A stretch of DNA of 5,179 nt from Bacteroidota bacterium (GTDB taxonomy: Bacteria > Bacteroidota > Bacteroidia > Bacteroidales > UBA1402): assembly GCA_030706285.1 (NCBI GenBank), contig JAUZOU010000234.1, positions 1 to 5,179 on the forward strand, in the 5' to 3' direction. Made by a program: the position numbers and the translations under genes. This document shows positions 1 to 5,179 of this stretch, piece by piece. The first letter of the stretch is position 1. The number at the start of each line of letters is the position of its first letter. The notes beneath the pieces were generated by a model. The model made no database searches. It saw nothing but the letters and a program-made list of their open reading frames with translations, and had not been told where the DNA came from.

Positions 1-303
1 ACAGTCTATTTTTTCAACATTGGACAATTGCAGGCTTGACCATTGCTGGGTGTTCATAAAGGTTTCAACGGTTGTTTTAAAATTGTCGTAGACCGATTTG
101 TCTGTACCTGAAATCTGCTGTGTGTTGATCTGGACACGACATTTTAGCTCCTGCGCAGGCAACAGGAATGTCATGGTAAGCCATATCCCAATTGTCAGCA
201 GGATGCGTTTCCAGGATGAAATGGAAATTCCACTACTGCTCCTATCAATTGACAGGATGCAATCACGTTGATCAACAAACATTTCTGATGATTCTTCGTC
301 CAT
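1..303 (-). CDS. porD: DUF4835/PorD-like exported protein, N-terminal fragment
   Basis: This is the first 101 codons of a gene that runs off the left edge; it was read by hand from the ATG at 303-301. A hydrophobic segment at residues 34-48 (core ILLTIGIWLTMTFLL) after W31-K32-R33 ends in LLPAQ, giving a plausible signal peptidase I site near A50-Q51. The mature start, ELKCRVQINTQQISGTDK, followed by a segment rich in aromatic residues ending FMNTQQW, resembles the beginning of DUF4835 proteins. I recall that family being annotated as the type IX secretion protein PorD, and its place after coaBC fits. The exact role is not well defined; a periplasmic or envelope location is inferred. About 33 mostly polar residues precede the hydrophobic core, which is long for a signal peptide. 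Met8 (282-280) is another possible start, but it would still leave a long n-region. An in-frame TAG lies upstream with no other ATG between. The symbol rests on resemblance recalled from memory. Confidence 0.72.
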   Translation of the reverse strand, partial: MDEESSEMFVDQRDCILSIDRSSSGISISSWKRILLTIGIWLTMTFLLPAQELKCRVQINTQQISGTDKSVYDNFKTTVETFMNTQQWSSLQLSNVEKIDC

Positions 304-304
304 T

Positions 305-318
305 TGAATCGGCTGATT
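305..318 (-). repeat. 14-base direct repeat, copy 1 (leader of the porD-like gene)
   Basis: The minus-strand sequence AATCAGCCGATTCA ends one base before the porD-like ATG and is repeated exactly at 3665-3678 in the dnaN leader. Its core AATC-AGCC-GATT is a 4-bp inverted repeat around a 4-base centre, so it could be a weak hairpin or a small operator. It lies downstream of the candidate promoter and would be transcribed. Function unknown. Confidence 0.55.
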
Positions 319-357
319 TATAGTTACATATCCTGTAATCGTATGATCCGGATACTA

Positions 358-365
358 CAAATATA
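358..365 (-). promoter_or_regulatory. Candidate Bacteroidota -7 box for the porD-like gene
   Basis: On the minus strand this reads TATATTTG, a perfect match to the Bacteroidota -7 consensus TAnnTTTG, and it is followed by TAG. It sits in the 80-base gap between coaBC and the porD-like gene and would give a 5' leader of roughly 50 bases. I see no clear -33 TTG at the usual 19-21 base spacing, where the upstream sequence runs into the AT-rich end of coaBC, so this is a half-supported promoter. Confidence 0.4.
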
Positions 366-383
366 ACTAAGTAAATATGATTT

Positions 384-1583
384 TTAAATTAAATAATCAT
401 TTATTGTATCAAGAATGTCTTCAGCCACCTCTTGCTTTGATTTTAAAGGAAAATCAAACTGATAGCCGTCTTTATTCAGAATACGAATTTTATTCGTATC
501 ATAGCGAAATCCAGCTCCCTTGTCTTTCAACGAGTTTAAAACGATGAAATCAAAGTTTTTCCGTTCAAGTTTTCCTTGAGCATTCTTAAGTTCATCGTCT
601 GTTTCCAGTGCAAAGCCTACCAGTACCTGATCTGCTCTTTTGGAGTTTCCCAGAGTCGCAGCAATGTCTTTGGTCGGTTTTAAAAGGAGTGTCAGGTCAT
701 CTTCTCCACGTTTGGTTTTGGTATCTGAGGTCGTCTGGGGACTGAAATCGGCGACAGCAGCACATAAGATACCAATAGCTGTCTGTGGAAACAGACGGAC
801 ACATACATCATACATCTGCTGGGCTGATTCAACATCAATCCGTTCGATGTTGGGATGTTGTGTGGTGAGGCTGACAGGACCTGTAATCAGCTGGACTGTC
901 GCTCCTCTTTTGGCTGCAGCTTCTGCTAAGGCGAAACCCATTTTCCCGGACGAATAATTCCCGATGAAACGCACCGGATCAATTTTTTCATAGGTCGGGC
1001 CAGCAGTGATGAGCACTTTTTTTCCGCTCCATGGCGCCTGTCCTGAAAGAGTTTCCGACACTTCATTGAAAATGGTCATGGGGTCTTCCATCCGGCCTTT
1101 TCCGGTGACACCGCAGGCTAGTTCTCCTTCTGCCGGACCGATACAGGTTACTCCTCTGGACAGTAACACGTTTAAATTGTTTTGTACAGCAGGATGTGCG
1201 TACATCCTGCAATTCATGGCCGGAGCAATGAATACAGGCTTGTTAAAAGCCAGATAGGTGGTGGACAGGGCATCATCTGCGATGCCATTGGCAAACTTAC
1301 CCAAGATGTCCGCCGTAGCTGGTGCAACCAGTAAAAAATCAGCCCAGTCACTTAATGAGATATGCTCGGTGGAATAGTCATTGACAGGCCCGAATACATC
1401 CAAATAGACGTTGTTTTTTGATAGTGTTTCAAGGGTTAATGGTGTCACAAACTCAAGCGCGTTTTTTGTCACGACGACACGCACATCGGCACCAGCCTTG
1501 ACGAATAGTCGAATCAGTTCTGGTGTCTTGTAGGCAGCGATGCCTCCGGAGATACCCAATAATACGTGCTTCCCTTTCCACAT
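384..1583 (-). CDS. coaBC: Bifunctional phosphopantothenoylcysteine decarboxylase / phosphopantothenate-cysteine ligase
   Basis: This cytoplasmic enzyme carries out two steps of coenzyme A synthesis: joining cysteine to 4'-phosphopantothenate (CoaB) and decarboxylating the product to 4'-phosphopantetheine (CoaC, FMN-dependent). The 399 residues match the usual full length. The CoaC half (about 1-180) begins with the flavoprotein motif LLGISGGIAAYK. It has the expected active-site His (H74 in EHISLSDWAD), the PAMN motif at 121-124, and the active-site Cys in LACGVTGKGRM (C157). The CoaB half (about 187-399) has ITAGPT at 192-197, then DPVRFIGNYSSGKMG with the conserved Asn (N209), AAVADFSP at 275-282, the KTKR Lys motif at 289-292, and LVGFALET followed by KNFDFIVLN. 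No key residue appears to be missing. The ATG is three bases after the exonuclease stop, which suggests an operon with translational coupling. The start fits the family N-terminus (MWKGKHVLLG). Confidence 0.97.
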   Translation of the reverse strand: MWKGKHVLLGISGGIAAYKTPELIRLFVKAGADVRVVVTKNALEFVTPLTLETLSKNNVYLDVFGPVNDYSTEHISLSDWADFLLVAPATADILGKFANGIADDALSTTYLAFNKPVFIAPAMNCRMYAHPAVQNNLNVLLSRGVTCIGPAEGELACGVTGKGRMEDPMTIFNEVSETLSGQAPWSGKKVLITAGPTYEKIDPVRFIGNYSSGKMGFALAEAAAKRGATVQLITGPVSLTTQHPNIERIDVESAQQMYDVCVRLFPQTAIGILCAAVADFSPQTTSDTKTKRGEDDLTLLLKPTKDIAATLGNSKRADQVLVGFALETDDELKNAQGKLERKNFDFIVLNSLKDKGAGFRYDTNKIRILNKDGYQFDFPLKSKQEVAEDILDTINDYLI

Positions 1584-1586
1584 AGT

Positions 1587-2354
1587 TTATTTGTTTAGTG
1601 AACGCAAACGAATGCGGGTCAGTGCATTCTTCGTATGTAATGAAAAATCCCCATTCATCATCCAACCATAGTAGCCAATGTCTTTTTTCAGGACTTCTTC
1701 GACTGGTTTATCTTTATATTTGCCAAAATTGAAGACTTCGACTCCTTGATCGTTGTAAATCATTTTCCCGGCAAAATCGACATTTTTGTTTTGTGTAGAA
1801 AACTCTGACAAGTAACCCACATCGTTTTTAAGATCCGGATACCTGTCCAACTGAGCTTTCAAGACTTCATATGTCGCCGTGGCATCGGCTTCTGCACCAT
1901 GGGCACCTTCCAGGTCTTTGTTGCAATAAAATTTATATGCGGCACTCAGGGTGCGTTGTTCCATTTTATGGAATATCACCTGAACGTCAATAAATTTATG
2001 ACGGCTTAAATCGATATCTATGTCGTTCCGCAGGAATTCTTCGGCCAGTAACGGAATATCATACCGGTTTGAATTGAATCCAGCCAGGTCGCATCCTTCA
2101 ATGTCTTTGGCTATGACCTTTCCGATTTCCTTAAATAACGGACAATCTTTAACATCTTCGTCGGTGATATGGTGGATATCGGTCGATTCTTTTGGTATGG
2201 GCATGCCCGGGTTGATTCGAAAGGTTTTGGTTTCTTCTTTTCCGTTCGGATAAACCTTCACATAAGAAATTTCAATAATCCGGTCGGTATTCGGATTGAT
2301 ACCGGTGGTTTCCAGGTCGAAGAACACCAAGGTGTTTTTTAAATTTAATTGCAT
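1587..2354 (-). CDS. DnaQ-family (DEDDh) 3'-5' exonuclease with ExoX-like C-terminal domain
   Basis: The protein is a 255-residue exonuclease of the DNA polymerase III epsilon/DnaQ superfamily, expected to remove nucleotides from DNA 3' ends using two metal ions. All DEDDh catalytic positions are visible: D13 and E15 in FFDLETTG (ExoI), D99 in GFNSNRYDIPLL (ExoII), and H152 and D157 in HGAEADATAT (ExoIII). The nuclease domain covers about residues 7-172. Residues about 205-245 (FNFGKYKDKPVEEV, then GYYGWMMNGDF) look like the small C-terminal domain also found in exodeoxyribonuclease X and DUF3820-type proteins. The gene lies between dnaN and coaBC, with a three-base gap to coaBC. Being next to the sliding clamp suggests a replication or repair role. 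I cannot tell from sequence whether it is the replicative proofreading subunit, and no convincing clamp-binding pentapeptide was seen. No symbol is given because dnaQ would over-claim. Confidence 0.93.
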   Translation of the reverse strand: MQLNLKNTLVFFDLETTGINPNTDRIIEISYVKVYPNGKEETKTFRINPGMPIPKESTDIHHITDEDVKDCPLFKEIGKVIAKDIEGCDLAGFNSNRYDIPLLAEEFLRNDIDIDLSRHKFIDVQVIFHKMEQRTLSAAYKFYCNKDLEGAHGAEADATATYEVLKAQLDRYPDLKNDVGYLSEFSTQNKNVDFAGKMIYNDQGVEVFNFGKYKDKPVEEVLKKDIGYYGWMMNGDFSLHTKNALTRIRLRSLNK

Positions 2355-2377
2355 AACGTATTTCTATAAAGAGAATC

Positions 2378-2400
2378 AGGCTGTCTTTAGCAGACAGCCT
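2378..2400. terminator. Perfect 9-bp hairpin between dnaN and the exonuclease gene, possible terminator
   Basis: AGGCTGTCT (2378-2386) and AGACAGCCT (2392-2400) are exact inverse complements around a 5-base loop. Read on the plus strand the stem ends in a four-T run. Read on the minus strand, the direction of all the genes here, it is preceded by AAAA and followed by the mixed tract GATTCTCTTT. It lies about 85 bases after the dnaN stop and 24 bases before the exonuclease ATG. It could be a weak or partial terminator for dnaN, a processing or stability hairpin, or an attenuator that lets some transcripts reach the exonuclease and coaBC. The rest of this 130-base gap shows no clear promoter. 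Confidence 0.6.
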
Positions 2401-2484
2401 TTTCAATAGTATCATTTTTAACGTATCTGATTGCCATACAACAGTCTTGCTGGTCAGACAGAATAATATTTCTGGATAAATAGA

Positions 2485-3609
2485 TCAATCATTGATGAGC
2501 ATGGGCATTAACAGCATCAAAAGATCTTCATCCGGTTCGTTGATAAACGGTAAGAACAGACCAGCTCTGGATGGATCTGCCAGTTCCAGAACAATATCCT
2601 GTGTTTCCAGACTGGATACGATATCAATGAAGAATTGAGCCTTAAATCCTATGGTAATGGCGTCACCTTCATATTGACAAGCAATTGTTTCTTCAGCAGA
2701 GGTGGAAAAATCAATATCCTGTGAAGTCAACTCCATCTGATTGGTTGAAATGGACACCTTGACCAGACTGGTCGATTGATTGGCGAAAATAGCGACACGT
2801 TTCAGTGTATTCAGAAAAGAAACCCTGTCAACAATGACTTTGTATGGGTTGTTCTGAGGAACAACAGCGTTGTAATTCGGGAAGCGGCCTTCAACAAGGC
2901 GACAAATCATCTGATAGTTCGAAAGTTTGAACAACACATTGTTGTCGTCAAACGAAACAGCCACAATGCCTGTTTCTTTTGGAAGGATTGAACGGAGTAA
3001 GTTGGCTGGCTTCTTCGGGATGATCAGCGTTGCCGGTTGATCTGCTTTGACGGCTGAATTTTTCAGACGGACCAACTTATGGGCATCGGAAGCGACAAAT
3101 GTGATACCTTCTGTCGTTATATCCAACACCACGCCATTCATGACAGGACGCAATTCATCATCAGCCGATGCGAACAACGTCGTGTTGATTCCTCTTGACA
3201 ACGTTGCTGCCGGTATTTCAAGGGTGCCTGTATTATCTTTCAATTCCTTGAGCTTTGGAAATTCATCTCCGTTTTGGGCAATGAATTTGTATTTACCGTT
3301 TTGGTAAAGGATGGTTACTTCAAGGCTGTTCTCATTGATTTCAATGGATAAAGGCTGTTCTGACAACTCGCGAAGAGCATCCAGTAATGTTTTGGACGAA
3401 ATGGCAAAAGCTCCGTCCCCATCTGATTCGATCAAATCGAGAGAAGTGACCAACGTTGTCTCTGTATCAGAGGCTGTGGCTGTCAATTTTTGTCCTTCAA
3501 TTCTCAAATGAAAACACTCCAAAACGGGCAACGTGTTCTTTGAATTGATGACACGGCTGATTGCCTGCAAGTGGCTCTGAAGAGCCGAACTGGATACTAT
3601 GAATTTCAT
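2485..3609 (-). CDS. dnaN: DNA polymerase III subunit beta (sliding clamp)
   Basis: DnaN forms the ring-shaped dimer that encircles DNA and tethers DNA polymerase III and repair factors. The 374-residue length is normal, and the three-domain architecture can be followed: about 1-120, 125-250 and 255-374. Recognisable family stretches are MKFIVSSSALQSHLQAISRV at the start, NGDEFPKL at 113-120, DELRPVMNGVVLD at 151-163, ASDAHKLVRL at 173-182 (equivalent to the ATDGHRLA segment of other clamps), and RLVEGRFPNYNAVVP at 237-251. The C-terminal MPML (368-371) contributes to the partner-binding pocket in the family. The ATG is supported by the conserved N-terminus. There is no Shine-Dalgarno, only an A/T-rich leader. 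In many bacteria dnaN follows dnaA, but here it sits between unrelated housekeeping genes. I saw no dnaA and no DnaA-box cluster, so there is no sign of an origin. Confidence 0.97.
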   Translation of the reverse strand: MKFIVSSSALQSHLQAISRVINSKNTLPVLECFHLRIEGQKLTATASDTETTLVTSLDLIESDGDGAFAISSKTLLDALRELSEQPLSIEINENSLEVTILYQNGKYKFIAQNGDEFPKLKELKDNTGTLEIPAATLSRGINTTLFASADDELRPVMNGVVLDITTEGITFVASDAHKLVRLKNSAVKADQPATLIIPKKPANLLRSILPKETGIVAVSFDDNNVLFKLSNYQMICRLVEGRFPNYNAVVPQNNPYKVIVDRVSFLNTLKRVAIFANQSTSLVKVSISTNQMELTSQDIDFSTSAEETIACQYEGDAITIGFKAQFFIDIVSSLETQDIVLELADPSRAGLFLPFINEPDEDLLMLLMPMLIND

Positions 3610-3664
3610 CAGATACTAATTTTATTAAATTGGACTCATGCAACACAACCTGCGTTCATCTCAC

Positions 3665-3678
3665 TGAATCGGCTGATT
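3665..3678 (-). repeat. 14-base direct repeat, copy 2 (leader of dnaN)
   Basis: This is an exact copy of the minus-strand AATCAGCCGATTCA found at 305-318, here 56 bases upstream of the dnaN ATG. In both places it is preceded by TATGWAAC (plus-strand 323-330 and 3679-3686) and, further up, by TATWTTTGTAG at the candidate -7 box. The centre is an imperfect dyad (AATC/GATT). Function unknown. Confidence 0.55.
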
Positions 3679-3712
3679 GTTTCATAAAGTCATAATTAGG
3701 TTACTTTGCCTA

Positions 3713-3720
3713 CAAAAATA
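3713..3720 (-). promoter_or_regulatory. Candidate Bacteroidota -7 box for dnaN
   Basis: On the minus strand this reads TATTTTTG, which matches TAnnTTTG, and is followed by TAG as at 358-365. It lies in the 196-base gap between the MBL gene and dnaN and would give a leader of about 100 bases. The upstream side is extremely AT-rich, with runs of T and a 12-base palindrome. No -33 TTG is visible at 19-21 bases, and TAnnTTTG matches are easier to find by chance in such AT-rich DNA. Confidence 0.38.
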
Positions 3721-3744
3721 ATAAAAAAATCAGGATTGATAGAG

Positions 3745-3756
3745 AAAAATATTTTT
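3745..3756. other. AT-only 12-base palindrome upstream of the dnaN promoter candidate
   Basis: AAAAATATTTTT is a perfect palindrome, centred about 30 bases upstream of the candidate -7 box and about 55 bases after the MBL stop. It could be an AT-rich upstream promoter element, a bent or easily melted segment, or a protein-binding site. It lacks the GC stem of a Rho-independent terminator, and I saw no good terminator elsewhere between 3757 and 3805. In DNA this rich in A and T it may be chance. Confidence 0.3.
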
Positions 3757-3805
3757 AGGTAAATGATCTGCTGAAGGAACCCGGAAAAGGCATTTTAAGT
3801 ACTTT

Positions 3806-4561
3806 TCAACAGTCCAGGGTCAATCCATCCCAGGATAAGCTGACACCTTTGGGCAACGCCGGATCCACTTCTTCGTGCAGCCCCATATCATGGCTCATGT
3901 GAATGAGCCAGGCTGAATCAGGTTTGACTGAATCGATCAAACTGAGAGCTTGTGACAGCGTGTTATGCGAAATATGCGGTTCCTCTCTTAGTGCATCAAC
4001 AATGAGTACCTTAACTCCTGCCAGTTTAGTAACTTCCGATGGTTGAATCGAGTTGAAATCGGTCAGATAGGCCATGTTTCCGATCCGGAATCCCAAAACA
4101 GGCAATTTGTAATGAAAGACTTCCACAGGAATGATGTTGAGATCTCCGATCGAAAAAGGTTCATTTTGAATCGAGTGAACGTCGAATAACGGTACACCGG
4201 GATAAGGATGAACAGAAAAGCTGTAAGGCATTGATGCTTTAACCACAGACAACACCCTTTGATAAGCAAACAAAGGCATTTCTGAGAATGTACAGTATGG
4301 CCTCAGGTCATCCAGTCCACCTACATGATCGTAATGTTCATGCGTCAATATCACCCCGTCGATCTTTCGGATATTTGCCCGGAAAGCTTGCTGACGGAAG
4401 TCCGGTCCGCAATCTACCAGTATCGAGGTGGATGGTGTTTCAATATAAATGGAGGAGCGCAGGCGTTTGTCTTTGGCGTCTTTGGAATGACAAACGCGGC
4501 AATCACACAGCAGTTGCGGATTGCCGGTGGATGTACCTGTCCCGAGAAATGTAATTTTCAT
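3806..4561 (-). CDS. PhnP-like metallo-beta-lactamase-fold hydrolase, substrate unknown
   Basis: This 251-residue, probably cytoplasmic metallohydrolase has no signal peptide or membrane segment. The N-terminus, KITFLGTGTSTGNPQLLC, and the cysteine cluster C19, C21, C24 followed by KDKRLRSS resemble PhnP, in which such cysteines bind a structural zinc. The metal site is intact: H74, H76, D78 and H79 in THEHYDHVGGLDD, then H150 in the VFHYK segment, D168 in LTDF, and H221/H224 in LIHMSHDMG. E. coli PhnP is a phosphodiesterase acting on a cyclic ribose phosphate in phosphonate breakdown. No other phn gene is visible here, so that function should not be transferred. Family members probably cleave phosphodiesters of nucleotides or related small molecules; this is inference. 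The ATG is eight bases after the murB stop, implying co-transcription. The start is supported by the family N-terminus. Confidence 0.92.
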   Translation of the reverse strand: MKITFLGTGTSTGNPQLLCDCRVCHSKDAKDKRLRSSIYIETPSTSILVDCGPDFRQQAFRANIRKIDGVILTHEHYDHVGGLDDLRPYCTFSEMPLFAYQRVLSVVKASMPYSFSVHPYPGVPLFDVHSIQNEPFSIGDLNIIPVEVFHYKLPVLGFRIGNMAYLTDFNSIQPSEVTKLAGVKVLIVDALREEPHISHNTLSQALSLIDSVKPDSAWLIHMSHDMGLHEEVDPALPKGVSLSWDGLTLDC

Positions 4562-4569
4562 TGTTCAGC

Positions 4570-5179
4570 TTATATAAACATCACTTCCGGCCTTAATTGG
4601 AGCCCAAAGAGATTTTCAACATCTTCGCGAATTTTATCGGAGAGCGCAATCACTTCTGAGGCGGAAGCCTGGCCATGATTAATCAGGACCAGTGGCTGTT
4701 TTTGATGCACGCCGACATGCCCATATTGTTTTCCTTTCCAACCTGCTTTCTCGATGCACCAGGCTGCTGAAACCTTGACTCTTTCGTTGTCAAGTACCCA
4801 ACCGGGTATGTCAGGGAAACGTTCCTGCAATTCTTTGTACTGAGCAACAGAAATGGTCGGATTCATAAAAAAGCTACCGGCATTGCCTGTAACGGCAGGA
4901 TCAGGCAACTTTTCCGAACGGATCTCCAGAATGGTCTGACGGATTGCAGTGAGCGATGTTTCTCCTTTTTGCAGAAGCCGTCTGGCCACGTCCCCGTAGT
5001 CTATGTTTGGTGAAAAAACTTTTGACAAACGATAAGTTACTGAGCAGACTACGTACTTATCTTTCAATTGATTCTTAAAGATACTATCTCTGTATCCGAA
5101 CTGACAATCTTTGTTGCTGAATGTTTCCATGCAGCGACGTTCCCTGCTAAAGACTTCAACCGATTCGATGAGGTCTTTG
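4570..5179 (-). CDS. murB: UDP-N-acetylenolpyruvoylglucosamine reductase, C-terminal part
   Basis: MurB uses NADPH and FAD in the cytoplasm to reduce UDP-GlcNAc-enolpyruvate to UDP-MurNAc, the second committed step of peptidoglycan synthesis. The frame is open to the right edge, so 202 residues are visible and the FAD-binding N-terminal part lies outside the window. The Met at 5130-5128 is internal: the codons before it (KDLIESVEVFSRERRC) continue the family sequence. Numbering from the first visible codon, CQFGYRDSIFK (about 25-35) is the tyrosine-loop motif of type I MurB. TGNAGSFFMNP (about 97-107) carries the catalytic Ser at about 102. SAAWCIEKAGWKG follows at about 137-149, and RPEVMFI ends the protein with the conserved Glu at about 198. 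The FFMNP segment has Met where E. coli has Lys; I believe this is common in Bacteroidota. The next gene begins eight bases after the stop, suggesting one transcript. Confidence 0.95.
   Translation of the reverse strand, partial: KDLIESVEVFSRERRCMETFSNKDCQFGYRDSIFKNQLKDKYVVCSVTYRLSKVFSPNIDYGDVARRLLQKGETSLTAIRQTILEIRSEKLPDPAVTGNAGSFFMNPTISVAQYKELQERFPDIPGWVLDNERVKVSAAWCIEKAGWKGKQYGHVGVHQKQPLVLINHGQASASEVIALSDKIREDVENLFGLQLRPEVMFI

Noticed and set aside
1453..1665. Minus-strand 70-codon frame across the exonuclease/coaBC junction
   Set aside because: It is out of frame with both recognised proteins, whose conserved ends and starts occupy the same bases.
2404..2411. TACTATTG on the minus strand as a -7 box for the exonuclease gene
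   Set aside because: It has one mismatch to TAnnTTTG, lies just upstream of the hairpin, and has no -33 element at proper spacing.
3554..3563. CAATCAGCCG inside dnaN as a third copy of the leader repeat
   Set aside because: Only 10 bases match, and they encode the conserved Ala-Ile-Ser-Arg segment of DnaN; chance overlap is enough to explain it.
3719..3738. ATCA-ATCC-TGAT followed by a T-run on the minus strand as a terminator after the MBL gene
   Set aside because: The T-run is good, but the stem is only 4 bp with little GC; more likely part of the AT-rich promoter region.
2485..3805. A replication origin near dnaN
   Set aside because: No cluster of DnaA boxes and no dnaA are seen. The upstream gap is AT-rich but short, and I recall dnaN being away from dnaA in this phylum.
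3783..3807. GAAAAG...CTTTTC inverted repeat at the end of the MBL gene as a terminator
   Set aside because: Only a 6-bp AT-rich stem with a 13-base loop and no T-run in the gene direction; too weak to call.
4325..4678. Plus-strand open frame of 117 codons
   Set aside because: It overlaps the ends of two well-supported minus-strand genes (MBL and murB), resembles no known protein, and is best explained as a shadow of their codon use. The same applies to the plus-strand frames inside coaBC (640-957), dnaN and the exonuclease.
4570..5130. A murB start at the Met codon 5130-5128
   Set aside because: The frame stays open to the window edge, and the residues before this Met continue the MurB family sequence, so the gene is truncated by the window rather than starting here.

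Overview
This window looks like housekeeping chromosome from a member of the Bacteroidota, most likely Bacteroidales. Six genes all read on the minus strand, so the gene order runs from right to left. Three things point to the phylum. The left-edge gene resembles DUF4835/PorD, a family I know only from Bacteroidota. Shine-Dalgarno sequences are absent before the starts, which instead have A/T-rich leaders. Two perfect TAnnTTTG-type -7 boxes lie in the gaps. The order murB, MBL hydrolase, dnaN, exonuclease, coaBC, porD also matches what I remember of Bacteroidales genomes, where recN often follows; recN would lie beyond position 1 and is not seen here.

Layout from right to left: 4570-5179 is the C-terminal part of MurB (cell-wall precursor synthesis), cut by the window edge. 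Eight bases later comes a PhnP-like metallo-beta-lactamase-fold hydrolase (3806-4561), probably in the same transcript. A 196-base AT-rich gap (3610-3805) carries a candidate promoter and leader for dnaN (2485-3609), the DNA polymerase III sliding clamp. A 130-base gap (2355-2484) holds a perfect 9-bp hairpin. It is followed by a DnaQ-type 3'-5' exonuclease (1587-2354) and, three bases further on, coaBC (384-1583), the bifunctional enzyme of coenzyme A synthesis. An 80-base gap (304-383) with a second candidate promoter leads to the first 101 codons of a DUF4835/PorD-like secreted protein (1-303).

Functionally, the clamp and exonuclease fit together in DNA replication or repair. MurB, CoaBC and the PorD-like protein serve peptidoglycan, cofactor and envelope/secretion functions. 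I infer three transcription units: murB-MBL, dnaN (perhaps with exonuclease-coaBC by read-through past the hairpin), and porD onward.

I found no mobile element, CRISPR array, RNA gene, DnaA-box cluster or convincing plus-strand gene, and no new multi-gene system. The most unusual signal is a shared leader block upstream of both dnaN and the porD-like gene. It includes an exact 14-base repeat at similar distances from two similar -7 boxes. The MBL hydrolase of unknown substrate is the least understood protein.
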